Positions 38,161-49,972 of a DNA stretch of 64,000 bases are shown here, piece after piece. The stretch spans positions 1,909,001-1,973,000 of the forward strand of contig JAIGNY010000327.1 in NCBI GenBank assembly GCA_020152595.1. The letters are read 5' to 3'. The stretch comes from Chiridota heheva. Lineage: Eukaryota; Echinodermata; Holothuroidea; Apodida; Chiridotidae. The stretch's first letter is position 1, and each line of letters starts with the position of its first letter. The position numbers and the translations under genes were made by a program. The notes beneath the pieces were generated by a model. It had not been told where the DNA came from, searched no databases, and saw only the letters and a program-made list of their open reading frames with translations.

Positions 38161-40984
38161 AGACAAAAATTTGCATATTTACCAACGTTTGCACATCTAG
38201 CCCGCTCTGTATAAAAGAGGGTTAAACCATGTAATTCACTCGTTAATGATTCGAATGTTAGAAATATTTACCTGTGTGCAATCTGTGTTGGTATGATCTT
38301 AAGGTAGCACAGAACTAATTGGTTACCTCATTGAAACCTATTATAATAACATCAAATTTGGGGAATGCTTTGTACCACAAAGCGAAAGTTTTGGGTTATT
38401 TTAATGAAATTGAATTATTCTTGTTAGGGTGTGGGAAAAATTTAAATAATGCAGACAGAAATGGAAGCTAATCTATGCCTTTAGAATATGGAATTATTAC
38501 AAGAATTGCTAGAGAACTATTAAAAAAAGAATGCAAACAATAGTGTAGGGGTGGGGAGGGTCTGTTGTAGGTAGGGATGGGTGGGGAAAAAATGTGATGG
38601 CAAAGGTTTTTTTAAGAAAAAAATGGTGATCACTTAAAGCTGTAGGAAAAACCAATTTTACTTTAGTATATATGTACTTATTCTGGTTTTTGACTGCAGT
38701 AGTATCATTAGTGCTCGCTTTGGCTCGTGACGTGTCCTTTATAATTTTAGCCAAACATTGGTTCATATGACATTATTTTAGATTGAGATACTATCAGTTA
38801 TCGTTTTAATATATTTTCCTCCGATGCGTTTCATTATGTTACACATAAAACAATCAAATACTTTATCATGTTTGGATCTTTTATTGGAAAATAATAGAGA
38901 AAGTATAAATAAAACTCTTATTTGGGATTTTCCTCTTGAATCTCTTTCTTGTTGTTATGAATTTCTTAAAGAAAAAGTCTGCTTACATGATAGAGGACTA
39001 TCATAAGCTGATCTAATATAGGCTTGTCCATTAGGCCTAAAACAACAATTGTTTGTTTGCCCATTTTTGTGGAGAATTGTAAGGGAGGGGCAGACGGATA
39101 AAAGTTTTTTTTATTTTTATAAATCAACGAAATGGAATATTTCCTTACAACACTTTTGAACACCTATAAAACAGAATTAGAACACTTCACTTTATTTCCA
39201 AATTGTTGGTTCCTTTCATTTTGCTCAGTTTTCATATCTCACAGATGTTTTTGTGTGATTTGGATTTACTTTCCCTTGCCCGATACTTGTTACAAACAGG
39301 CAGGACAACCTTGTGTTCTATCAGTCAATCAAAAGCTCTTGTGGGCTTGATTTTCTCCACAGTAACAATCAATAGGCAAAAGTGGTTGCCACACCATTTT
39401 GTGAGGATTTTTACCAAGTGTAGGGATTTTTGAAATAAAACCCTTCTTTAATAACGCTGCCCATATTTTTTTTGCAAGTTAGGGGCAGTAAAGGGGGGTG
39501 AGCAAACTACTCTTTTATAAGGCCTTATTGTAATTTCCCATGCATAACCTGATTCCTTCAGCTCTAATGTTCTACTGGAATTTCCAACAACCTTGTTTGA
39601 AGTACAATGGAAGAGAGTCAAGCTCGTATTCCAATGTACTGGGTTTGATTCCCCAGCACCAGTGCCTGAAGGTATATGGATGTGTCAAGGCAATGTTGGA
39701 TTTATTGCTTTAAAATCAATTAAACCTGAAAAATAGTTTTAAAAATGTGTTCAAAATCGACCATTTTATAGCATTTTGAAATATCAAGCACCAATGTACA
39801 AATTTATAATGCATTACAGTGAGACTTCGTTATTTTCTTTTATAAAGCTTTTTTTAAATGTCATTCATAATTCTTGGTTCATCGAATTCTGACAAAGTTT
39901 TTACCATACGCAAATCCAATTCTACCAGAAATAGACTTTCCCATCAGTGATTGCAATTTAAAGAATGACAAAAGGTTTGATCTGTCCGCCCAGTCATAAT
40001 ATCACAAATTTAGCAGAAATTATCAAATAAAACCGATCTACTTCGATAAACCTTTGAGCAAGCACCCAGGGGCGTAGCAAGAATAGATCAATTTTGTCAT
40101 CTGTTGGGAAATTTAGGGGATCTTCCATATACAGGGATGATTTCCTTGACAACTTGCTTGTAAAACTTTCAACAGAAAACATTTTTGTGTAAATGAATTA
40201 AGGTCGTGATTCGAAGGCAATAAAATATCATGAAGTAAATGATTAACTCACAGAATATTATCATCTTAAAGGACAATTATTAACACCCACTGTATATCCA
40301 CATTTAACAGATATGCTGACACATACAATTCGTAGGTTTTAAGTGACAGCGTCAATCCCTTTAGTCAGAATTTTGTGGACAATGTTTTGTTTTACTATAC
40401 TTGTGGGATTTTTTAAGTGTCGGGTTTGCTGAACCAGCCAGGCGGGTTTTTGCTCGAGGCCTGTGAGCAATTCACGCTCCCACGACTCTAACCATAGCCA
40501 TAAATTTGAAAATGATTCAAAATGGCTGCAAACCTTGCACACAAGAACATGTGAATATTTGGAATAAGTGTGAAAGGGACTATTTATCCCATTAGGGTTA
40601 CTTTGCTCCCCTCCCCCTTTAGGAAATTATATGTTAATTTTCATATAGGATAGTAAGGTGATCTATTCAATAAAAAGTGAAATTCAATACAAAGAAAACA
40701 CTCACTCTTTTCTTCTTTTTTTTTTGCCAAACCTTTATAAAAGTTTATATTTCCATTTTTTTTAAAAATAAATTGTTACAACCCACATATTCAAATTGGC
40801 TTGAGAGTGTAATGACAAAGTAACTTAAAATCTGCCAATTTTGAAGTAGATCAAGATTTGATATGATACAACTAATCAAACTTATCAAAACCATTCAATT
40901 TTTTTTAAATTTAATGTGAAAGCAATGTAAAACTTAACCCACTCTACCTACACACAAACAACATTCTTAATGATCTATGGACAG
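38161..40984. other. Intergenic, little recognisable
   Basis: AT-rich. A tRNA-like B-box word (tgggtttgattcccc, near 39643) marks a probable eroded SINE at about 39600-39690. The phrase caggggcgtagcaag at 40068 resembles transposon termini. No gene seen. Confidence 0.45.
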
Positions 40985-41146
40985 CAGTGGTGGTGCTATG
41001 GGGTGAGATCGCTTTTCCCCCCACTAGCCCCACAGATAATTTTGAAAAGTGACATTTTGTCTGATTTATAGACTTACCTTCGCCCATGAGACAAAAATGC
41101 CTCTTCCCCCTCCCCTTCCACGGCCAAAACCCTGGTGCCACCACTG
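40985..41146. mobile_element. 162-bp hAT-like MITE
   Basis: Terminal repeats CAGTGGTGGTGCTATGGGG and CCCTGGTGCCACCACTG are imperfect inverses. Flanking octamers atggacag (40977-40984) and atgggcag (41147-41154) match at seven of eight positions, fitting an 8-bp hAT duplication. Confidence 0.75.
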
Positions 41147-41944
41147 ATGGGCAGTTACAATAACTTAAGCTTTATTGGAAGAAAGTATACTATAAACCAT
41201 GAAAATTGCATCAAAATCTGAAATTAAACTACATGTGCTATTGAGGTAATGTAAGGCTATTCTTCTCAGATTTTAAAGCTCACTCTCATTAATATACAAT
41301 TTTATATATAGTACCTTTAATGTACAAAAACTTTTATGGGAATTTTTATTTTTTTTTTTTTCTGAAATATAACTGCTTCAATTCATAGCTGAAACCAACA
41401 TAACTAACTGTTAAAATGCTGTGCAAAATATTTTGAAAATCCAAAAATGGTTCATTCTTGAGAATTTTTCGTACAAATTTGGGAATTCATTATGACGCAC
41501 TAGCCTGAACAGTCGCTCTTCCTAACTTAAATCACCATTTCTAACAGATTGAACAAACTTAAAATGATATTTGTTTTATTAGAATAAAAGAAAAAAGTAT
41601 ATTTTGACATTCTGGTTACATATCATGAAAAGTTAGGAACCATAGGTCATGATGATATTACTTTGCTTTTTAATTTACTTTGAATTTTAGCTAAAGTATG
41701 CTCTTGACATGTAAGCTATCAAAATGCTACTGAAAATAGCATTTTGTGATTAAAATTGCATTCTTAGACTCGACACCATGGTAAAGTTCATATATAGATA
41801 CTTTCAAGGATTACAAGAGAATTTAGAAAAAAAGTGGTAAAACAAAAAGTGGCAAAATTAGATCTCAAAAATGGGGGAGAATGATAGTCTTTCTTTTCTT
41901 TAATCACTTGCATGGAATTACCAAAGCTTGTACTTGGTCTGAAC

Positions 41945-43112
41945 ACTACAAGTTTGTTTGTTTGTTTGATGAGAGTTTAACAGCACCACAACAGCAAAGG
42001 TCAAATTGTGCCTGAGAACTTAGATCATTCCAGAGGTAGGAAGGAGAGTAAACAGGGTGACATTGAGAGAAACATGAGAACTAAAAGCCAGAAAGCTGGG
42101 ATCGAGAGAGGTGTATGGGTGAACAAATAATGTAGAGAGAGAGGGGGTGGGAAAGGACTAAATATGGTTGCAGAGGGAAGCATGATGAAGGAAGGATATA
42201 ATTTTATCCAGAGGTTTTTTTTGGAAGAGCTCGGCTATTGAGCTGTGGGCAGCGAGGAAAGCTCTGGGAAGGTTGTACAGGGGGCAAGCAAGGAGAATGT
42301 GATGGAGTTTGAGGATGCAGTGACAATTGTAGCAGAGGGGTGGGGGAGCCAATAAGGAGGTGGGGGTGAGTGAGGTGGGTGTGACCTATTCTAAGGTGGG
42401 TAATGTGGACGTTGTCAACACAGGAGAGGTTGTGAATGGTGAGTTTAATCGGAATGGTGAGCTGGACGATGTGGAGTTTGTTATCAATTTAAGAGTCCCA
42501 TGAGGTTTGCCAGTGGCCACGAACAGGAGAAGCGATAAGCGGTTTGATGTCAAAAAGGGTTTTGGGAAAAGGGGTAGGGGGAAGGGTGAGGGCAAGCTTA
42601 GTAGCTGCATCAGCCCTGTCATTGCCAGGGATGCCAATGTGGCTGGGTATCCAGAAGGAAAGAATAAGTTTCCTACAGAAGGAAAGGAGGGGGCAAAAGG
42701 AGTTTACGGAGGATGGGGTGAGATGTGGGGTTATCCCATTTAACATTGAGTAATGAAGTAAGGACAGCCTTAGAGTCGAAGAAGATGGCAAAGTGGCTGA
42801 GCGGAGAGTATTCAATAAAGTTGAGGGCGAGGAGGATGACCTTGGCCTCGGCCAAGAAGATGGATGAGTAGTCGGGAAGCCTGCTACTGAGGGTGATGTC
42901 TTGGATGACAGCAGCAGCAGCTGTCTTTTCACCTTCCTTGGAGCCATCAGTATAGATGGAGGTATAGTTTGAGAGTTAGTCTTTGATTTGGTTGTGGAGG
43001 TTGATGAAGAGGTTAGGGTGGGTTTTGGTTTTGTGATGAGTGGAGAGGTCCAGGTAGATAGTAGGGAGGGGGGCGGCCGAGGGAGGAAAAGTGGGCCAGG
43101 AGAAAGTGCAAG
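41945..43112 (-). pseudogene. I-type LINE, copy A: RNase H end and 3' tail
   Basis: The 3' end on the minus strand is a CAAACAAACAAAC tail at 41949. Upstream are the RNase H motifs: the tail of the TDGSKEG block (about 42940), GFPTTHPSS-shifted AEAK region (about 42855), FDSKAVLTSLL and WIPSHIGIPGNDRADAATKL. Frames are shifted and the copy is 5'-truncated at about 43112. Same family as 59006-60222 and 60471-64000. Confidence 0.85.
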
Positions 43113-43995
43113 TAATCCATTAAGGCAACTTGTTACTTATAGACGATTTCAAATCTGAATTGCAAATTTTAAGAGAATTAATTCAAATAATGTTACATGA
43201 CCAAAATTCACGTGTCCATAATGAATCAGTCGTATACTGGCGGAATCTTAAGATGTGTTTCTTTGATCCTAACACTTATTGAGCACAAACTGTGATCTCT
43301 TCTCCTGAAAAGCCACACAAACAAAGCGGCCTTACTTTTTGGGTAAAGTGCTTCTATAAAGGAAGAAGCCTTTCTCTTTTATGTAAGTCACCAAGTTTTC
43401 AATAACATGAAATGAGTTTCTTTCAAGAGCGGTCTCTATGGTCATGTTATAGATGGCAATCCCGAGGAGGCTTCCCCACCCTCATAATATTACTGAAGGA
43501 CGAATATGCTCGTCTCTCCCACTAATTTCTCAGTCACAAATAATAGAGACTTAAACATCCCTTCACGGGACAAGGGTTAATAGCAACCCTTGTAAGATCA
43601 CGACTGTAAAGGGGACCTGCTCTTCACTCAATTTGGAGTCAACAAGGGTTAGTAACCATTGTCGGACCACGACCTGCACTTCACTCAACTTCAGTCCGAC
43701 AAGGGTTTAGAAATGTAAAGCCATAAATAATGCCTATTTTCTGAGAAGCTAAAAAAGCTAAGTAATATGCAGCATACTGTACTACCAGGGTTAGCTACAT
43801 AAGCCAAAATTTATTAATTGACGGGAAGTATTGACATTATTGAAAAGAACATTCTTGAAGAAAAACTATTCAAAACTTTTGAAAAATGTTAATTACAATG
43901 ACTTATTGAAAGTTTTCTTCAATCAATGAAAGGATGAATTCTATTGAATCAAATATCCAATATAAGTTTTAAAAGAAATTTATGAAAGGCTAGTT
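43113..43995. other. Intergenic; no gene seen
   Basis: Contains a small inexact duplication near 43565-43700 (acaagggttaatagcaac and acaagggttagtaaccat). Otherwise nothing recognised. Confidence 0.45.
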
Positions 43996-44205
43996 GTAAA
44001 GGATTAGGTTAGTGGTCAAGCAAGTTCATCTTATGTGAAAGAGGACTAATAAACAAAACGGTGAGAAAAAAAAAAGACTACTTCAATATCTTAATTAAGA
44101 TATTTAAGAAGTTAATAATTAAGTTTACAGTTTTCTTATTTGTGTTGAGATTACTGTTATGGAAAGTCTACTTTCTCAACAATTCTTAATAAATTACAAA
44201 CCAAA
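43996..44205. mobile_element. TTAA MITE family 2 fragment
   Basis: Starts tgtaaaggattaggttagtg followed by gtcaagcaagttcatctt and gtgaaagaggact, matching the left terminus of 7665-8322. Truncated near 44205, just downstream of the MARCHF5 copy 1 stop. Confidence 0.6.
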
Positions 44206-44412
44206 AAAAAAGATTCAACTCGTTTTTACGAATTGAATATTTTTTTCAAAGTATCTTCAGGTGGTCTAATTAAAGTGTGCACTTTTCTGCACAATTTCTA
44301 TAATTTCTACAGAATTATTAAACTAATTTGAATAAATTGTGGCATAAACTCTTTTAGACCACTGGTAAATGTTTGAAAAACAAGTGCACACATTGTAGTT
44401 TCCTTCTGTATG

Positions 44413-44553
44413 TTATATGCTTGTCCCCCGGTGTAAAAAAGGTTTCTTCGTTTCAGGATAATCACGGATAATCCTGTAAGCTTGACGGTTGCGTAGTTTT
44501 TCTTGGTGAAAAATCTTGAGGACACCGCTGATCAATTGAAACATCAGACCTCC
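44413..44553 (-). CDS. MARCHF5: MARCHF5 copy 1, terminal exon
   Basis: Minus-strand acceptor tcattttag; open to stop TAA at 44413-44415. Encodes GGLMFQLISGVLKIFHQEKL, RNRQAYRIIRDYPE and a short tail ending RGTSI. GG..F..I.G..K.......RQA.R.I..YPE matches the last helix and C terminus of MARCHF5. Confidence 0.92.
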   Translation of the reverse strand, partial: GGLMFQLISGVLKIFHQEKLRNRQAYRIIRDYPETKKPFLHRGTSI

Positions 44554-45385
44554 CTAAAATGAAAACAATATGGAGAAGAAATGTGTCAAAATGTCTAAAT
44601 GAAGATTTTATGGCTTGCAACCAGGAGCATAGTGCCCCCCCCCCCCCCACCCTTCTCTAAACCACAACCATTAGATGATGTGATAGGGGAGTACTAGAAA
44701 ACATATGGTTTAATTAAGTAACATTAATTTGCAATCTGAAAATATTTTGAAAACATAAAATGTCACTTTCATGTCTTATAGAGGAATTTCATCACGTGAC
44801 TCTAACTCATCTGGAAGCCATTTTGCCGGGAAAGCATTGTTGCGTTTCATGCGTCTTCACACAGCTCAGTCGCAACACATGTACAACATACATACTGCTT
44901 GCTAAGTTGCTAACCTACCTACCAGTTCAGCGAATTTTATTGTTTTTGTTAGCGGCAGCAATTTTACTTTATATTTTCCTAGCGTTTTATATTTTCACAG
45001 GGTATATGAAGAGCAACTTTAACGTTAACGCCAGCTGATTGTTCGTTATACGCAGACAAAGCCTACATACCTGGCATAAAGTGCTCACTGCATATTCTAG
45101 TGTGAACCGAAGATTGAAAGACGTTGTGTCGTACAGCAGAAATCCACTCCAAACGTCGATCAGGATCAAATGGAAATCGAGAAAACGTCTTTTTATTCCC
45201 CGACACACGTTTATTAGTGCAACCAACAGCACAGCAGGATCCCAGCATAATTACCTTACAAAAATGATCTTATATAACAACATGCAAGCGTTTGTGAGTC
45301 TAAGTGTACAGCAGATGATGGTTCTTGCCAGATAAAATGGCAATGTAAACAAAGTCACGTGACCTCATGATGTCAGCTGAAACAC

Positions 45386-45433
<48 letters not shown>

Positions 45434-47130
45434 CCTTAAGTCTTATTACCAAAGTACTAATTTTTATTTTCTCCCATTGTGTATACTAAAGAGTATTCAT
45501 CAAAATACAAATGTTTGAACATACCAACAATGTCCTCCTGATATTGGAACCGACACTACTAAACATCAACTTCCCAAAAAGAGTTGCAATTGTTGGAAAA
45601 ACCATGACCCCGCACAAGACTCTGGTTACTGATATTCTTTCCAATAGTGTCTCTTCATTCGTGAGATTTCTGGGGGCGATATGTTCCTTTTCTTTAATCC
45701 GTGGCAACCTCCTGCCAGTCACTCTTTCAAAAACCGTTCTAAAATTTCCTGTCATTCTTTCGTAGAATAATTTCCATGACGGAGAAAACTTGCGCCACAG
45801 ACTGAGGGCGTAGAATTCCCAGCGAATCATCTTTGAAATGATCAAAACCATTGGAATTGTGGGTAAGCCAAGCAAGAGAAACAGAGGGTCTGCACTTTCC
45901 ATGACATTGAGGCCCTCCTTGTGCCCCAATACCTGCATAATGGTCACAGCGCCAAATGTAACTGCATTCCAATACAAAAAGCCCAGGACCATTCCACCAG
46001 CGGCAAAAGGGCATATCCTGTTGAACAATTTCTGCATCATGTCCAAGATGCGTACAAAAGGACCTGGATTAAGAATGATAACAAGAAGTCAAACAATGAA
46101 TGTACATTTTATAGGCAACACTCCCTTTCTATGATTGTCATTGAACTTTCCCAAGCCTGTACTGCTGCTATACTTGCTTAAATCATAATCTAATATAATT
46201 CTGTATTTATTAGACGAAAGGATATTTATTGTAGTAGTAAAGTTAACCAACTGGTCAGTGGTCTTACTGTATATAACAAAACATTCAGAGCACAAAATAG
46301 GCATACAAAAGCTCAAATCATGAGTCTGTCCTTCTGTTGTATCAGTACCCCTGAGTCAGGTCACCCCCCGCCCCCCAAGTTATTGTTTATTTCCCCAATG
46401 TTACTGTCCACATCTTGTAGTAATGATGTCTTTAAGTCTTGAACAGTAGCAATCTGGGAGGAATTGTGGTCTCCATGAAAATTCTATGAATCTGAGGTAA
46501 CTATAAACAAAGTATGCAATGTGGAAAGCAATTGAACAATTGTTATCAATGACAAAACACAAAGCAAACCATTTGTTTCCAATTCAAAAATGCCATTAGT
46601 GAATGATTTTCATTTTACAAATGTTGAGTTCTGATACGGGTGGGGGCAAAACAGGAGCGTTGTTCGTCATGCAGAGTAACAGCGCTACAGGCACCTAGGA
46701 GGAATTTATCTCCCACAAAAAGTCATACATGGCCACAAAATTGTATGGTTTGTGTTATTGACATCGTGTAACGTTTTTCTCCTCAAGTGACAGAGATTCT
46801 CCTCTCCCCCACCCCCTGCAGCAAAAAACTGTTTGCGCCAGCACTAGTAATGCACTGATTTTTTGTATGTACTATTATCTGACCAATGATGCCTACACAT
46901 GTTGGTGACCTCGGTTGAACTCACCTAATTCAGGAACTCTTATGATATAATCTGTGTTGCACTGGCCACAGGTCACTTTGGCCAGGCCATCGCCCCTTTG
47001 TTTCTCATCTATCCACTTCTGCAAACACGTCTGATGCACCCATTGCGTGGTCCCCCTACACATACAAGGGTACAAGAAGATGGCTTTCGGATCATCCTCT
47101 TGCTTGGCAAAGCACACCCAGCAACTCTTG
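44413..47130 (-). CDS. MARCHF5: MARCHF5-like E3 ubiquitin ligase, copy 1 (first exon not found)
   Basis: Exons, minus strand order: 47130-46925, 46063-45525, 44553-44413. Together they encode about 294 residues covering the RING-CH domain, the membrane region and the C terminus of MARCHF5, an outer mitochondrial membrane ligase controlling mitochondrial dynamics and protein turnover. Exon phases are 2 in, 1/1, 0/0, stop. Only the short N-terminal exon (about 12 residues in human) is missing; I could not locate it in 47134-56137. The loop after WRKFSPSW is about 20 residues longer than in human. It lies convergent with RRP12 and upstream (in the head-to-tail sense) of a second copy at 56138-57588. 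Confidence 0.93.
44765..45392 (-). mobile_element. THAP-exon element, copy 2
   Basis: Minus-strand element beginning gtttcagctgacatcatgag near 45386 and ending near gaggaatttc (plus strand 44781). Both ends carry a cacgtgac word and gccatttt, suggesting imperfect terminal inverted repeats. It is collinear with the decayed copy at 16056-16615 and encodes one THAP exon. It lies in the terminal intron of MARCHF5 copy 1, same strand. Bounded on the right by a TA array. Confidence 0.75.
45063..45248 (-). CDS. THAP zinc-finger exon of a transposon-like element
   Basis: The start codon at 45248 opens MLGSCCAVGCTNKRVSG, then KKTFSRFPFDPDRRLEWISA and TRICSEHFMPG. This fits the THAP pattern: Cys-x(2-4)-Cys, F.RFP.DP.RR..W, then C-x2-H followed by F.PG. 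A splice donor gtatgt directly follows HFMPG, so this is probably a first exon of a P-element/THAP-type transposase whose other exons are lost. A captured host exon is less likely, because a second copy with shared flanks exists. Confidence 0.75.
   Translation of the reverse strand: MLGSCCAVGCTNKRVSGNKKTFSRFPFDPDRRLEWISAVRHNVFQSSVHTRICSEHFMPGM
45388..45434. repeat. (TA)n microsatellite
   Basis: Uninterrupted alternating TA run at the right edge of the THAP element copy 2. Confidence 0.95.
45525..46063 (-). CDS. MARCHF5: MARCHF5 copy 1, membrane exon
   Basis: Minus-strand acceptor taatccag, donor gtatgt, phase 1 in and 0 out. Contains hydrophobic segments around MVLGFLYWNAVTFGAVTIM, LFLLLGLPTIPMVLII and VMVFPTIATLFGKLMF, with the family signature GHKEGLNVMESADPLFLL. 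These match three of the four MARCHF5 transmembrane helices. The connecting loop is long and basic (GRRLPRIKEKEH). Confidence 0.96.
46925..47130 (-). CDS. MARCHF5: MARCHF5 copy 1, RING-CH exon
   Basis: Minus-strand acceptor ttcatctag, donor gtgagt, phase 2 in and 1 out. Encodes SCWVCFAKQEDDPKAIFLYP, CMCRGTTQWVHQTCLQKWID then VTCGQCNTDYIIRVPELG. All C4HC3 ligands are present in family order: CWVC, CMC, a His seven residues on, HQTC, and CGQC. The domain recruits the ubiquitin-conjugating enzyme. Confidence 0.96.
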
Positions 47131-47299
47131 CTAGATGAAATATAGAAAATGAAAGGGAAAAAAAATCATCATCTAAACAAAATGTTATTGCAGCACTGGA
47201 TCAAGGATGTTTGCATGAAAACTTAAATTATTATAATTTGTGAAACATCTGTTTCACATGAGTTTTTTCTAATGTGTCATCAAGGCAACTCATGGTTTT

Positions 47300-48604
47300 C
47301 AACCAATCTTAAAACTTAACCAGAATCAAAAAGTTTTGTGGTTCTGATGCTTTTTTTTTTTTTTCATAAGCTGACTGATTTGCAAAATTTGTATTAACTG
47401 TCATGTCAGTGCATACCATGAAATATTTGTTCCAGGATATTTATTTATAAACCACCCTCACCATGCAGATCAATAAAAATGCTGTTGACATTAGCATTTG
47501 CACAATAATTAACAACATTATCATAGCAAGTATGATGCAAAAATGGTTGCTCATTTATCCTATTTCAAGAATTTGTCAGTAAGCCCAACCCACTCATTAA
47601 TATTCATGACATCAATACCACAACATTAGAACATATGTACACACCATGACCCATCTGTCTTCGACATATGACATAATTCTGATATACTGTTCATGAGATA
47701 CAGTATGGTGTTTACATCCTTTAGCACTTTCACATTAAGCCATGCCTATAATGCATATATTATTATTATTATATATTATCATGATATATGTTGATAATAT
47801 AACCATGCACACAATAACCAACAATATTATCATTCCCAATATGACACAAAACGGACAAACACTTGCTTGTTTGTCACTTTTTCAAAATTTTCACTCAAAT
47901 TTGTTTCCCACTTATTGATATGCATATATCACCACTAAAAACAATAGGGCACATCTGCATACAATGAGCTAGTTTATAGTTTTTGAGACATTGTTTACAA
48001 GCTTTTTGTTTACAAAATCATATTAAGCCCCGCCCACTATGAATATTAATGAAAGTCAACACTTTTTATACAATGAACATATACACACTAGCTAACATTA
48101 TTATTATAACAAAAAAGAAACAAAACAGACATGCAGTTGTTAAAAGATGAACATTTCAAGATTTTTACATTAAGCCCCGCCTACTCATTAATATGAATGA
48201 CATCACCATCAAAATCGATAGGGCACATCTAAAAACCATGGGCTATCTGTGTACCACATATGAACTGAATCCCATGTATCTATCTCTCTTGAGATATAGT
48301 GTTTACAAGGTCTTTTCAGCAAAATCATATTAAGCCCCACCCACTATGCATATTTATGATATTCAAAGTTTTTACATTATGAACATGTACACACAAGCTA
48401 ACATAACTGTACCACATATGAAACAAAACAGATAAGATGATAAAATATGAGCATTTCAAGATTTTTACATTAAGCCCCGCCTACTCATATGCATAACATC
48501 ACCACCAAAAACAATAGGGTACATCTACCGACTATGGGCTATCTGTGTACCGTTTTTGAGATATCGTGTTGATAAGCTCAGCCTCACACACATACATACA
48601 TAGA
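47300..48604 (+). repeat. Composite dispersed repeat R1, third copy
   Basis: Alternating half-units recur with a period near 300 bp: attaagccccgcccactatg at about 48023 and (variant) 48330; ttaagccccgcctactcat at about 48169 and 48468; acaatagggcacatctgc and atgggctatctgtgtacc. Lies upstream of the MARCHF5 copy 1 RING exon. Confidence 0.8.
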
Positions 48605-48795
48605 CAGCTGTGAACATTTAGGGATTTTAGTAATGCGAGCATGTATCGTTTGCACGTGTTTTGCACTGTAATTTTCGGAAGTACACCAAAATTGCTCAAA
48701 TTTACGATGCTAAGTAGAAAACAATTGGGCAACCAGTATTGACTCCATTGCCCAAATGGACGCTGGAATTTTGCTTTCCAAGTTGTAAAAAGTTT
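48605..48795 (+). mobile_element. hAT element fragment
   Basis: cagctgtgaacatttaggga, then ttttagtaatgcgagc, and attgactccattgcccaaat are the reverse complement of the right part of 23827-24823. Only one end survives. Confidence 0.7.
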
Positions 48796-49972
48796 ATTGC
48801 GCCGGTGCGCGGCTTGATTTTATAAGGCCACTTATGGCACTGCAGTTATTTTTATCAAAATAGATTAATTATGGAAATCTGTTTTGTTGATGGAGCAGTA
48901 TTTCCCGAGAAGTATTTCTGAAGAACTTTTAATCTAGAAGAAATATGACATTAAGATCTAAAGATAAGAAAGTATTAAATTATTTGGGGTATGTAATGTG
49001 TTAGAACTACAATGCAGATCATGGAAGGTTCCAAAAAGTTTTCTGTTGTCGTACGAAGGGTCCTGGTTCCTCTGTTACGCAATTTTGGAAGAAACATTGG
49101 GCCTGCAAGTATACCACAATCCCCTCACTCATGAATTTAGTGGCGTACAATACTATTCCATCAGTGACAATTGCATTGGGCCAAAATGCGTTTCATTTTA
49201 CAACCGGGAAGAAATAAGTCGGAAATAAGTCCCCCAATGTGTCTCCAGTCGGATTTGCGTCCCCAAATGCCTCTCCAGTCGGATTTGCATCCCCTTTAAC
49301 ACTCCTGACTTTCCATTGAAGCGTAAGTTTGTAATCATCTGGAATAAGTCGCAATTGCATCTGATATGCGTCTGCCCTTGTCAATAGATTCAATACAAGT
49401 TGACAATAGCCTCAACTCAAGAGTTAATCCTTCTCTTCTTTGTTGAATAAAATCGCAGTTAGGGTTTTAATATTGTTCAGGTTCTATCATCAGAATTTTT
49501 AAGATACGTGTAACGATTTACATTTTATACTTGATATTAAACGTGATCGTAACACATTTATTATCATACGCTTGCACATATCGTAGTACAATTGGTGTAT
49601 ATATACACTTTTGATTTTGCAGTGGTATTGATCCTTCATGCAAAAAGAAAAAGAAAAAAAACCAATTTTGAAATATCTGTAAAGTATTTTTCCTTCTTAT
49701 CTTTTACAGCGGGACCATTTCAAGAATGGAAGAATCACGACCAAACAATTGTTTTCATTATTTACTTTGATTTTGTGCATATATTTCTTATATGTTACGT
49801 GTCGGGTTAATTTTTCATGGATTGATTTTCATGATTAAATTTTACTTAACAGAGTTAACAAAACATATCACCATTTCTTGTTTTTTGTTGAGATTCTGTT
49901 CCAAAAATCACTGATGTGTTCATACATTCTTGTATTAACACATCGAGCTGCATGCACAACACAGCAAAGTCG
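48796..49972. other. No gene seen
   Basis: AT-rich. Contains a short duplication near 49235-49290 (ctccagtcggatttgc twice). It is a candidate location for the unseen first MARCHF5 exon, but no convincing start exon was found. Confidence 0.4.

Noticed and set aside
48998-49228. 76-residue plus-strand open frame
   Set aside because: No family resemblance. Considered as a host exon but lacks splice signals and a partner.
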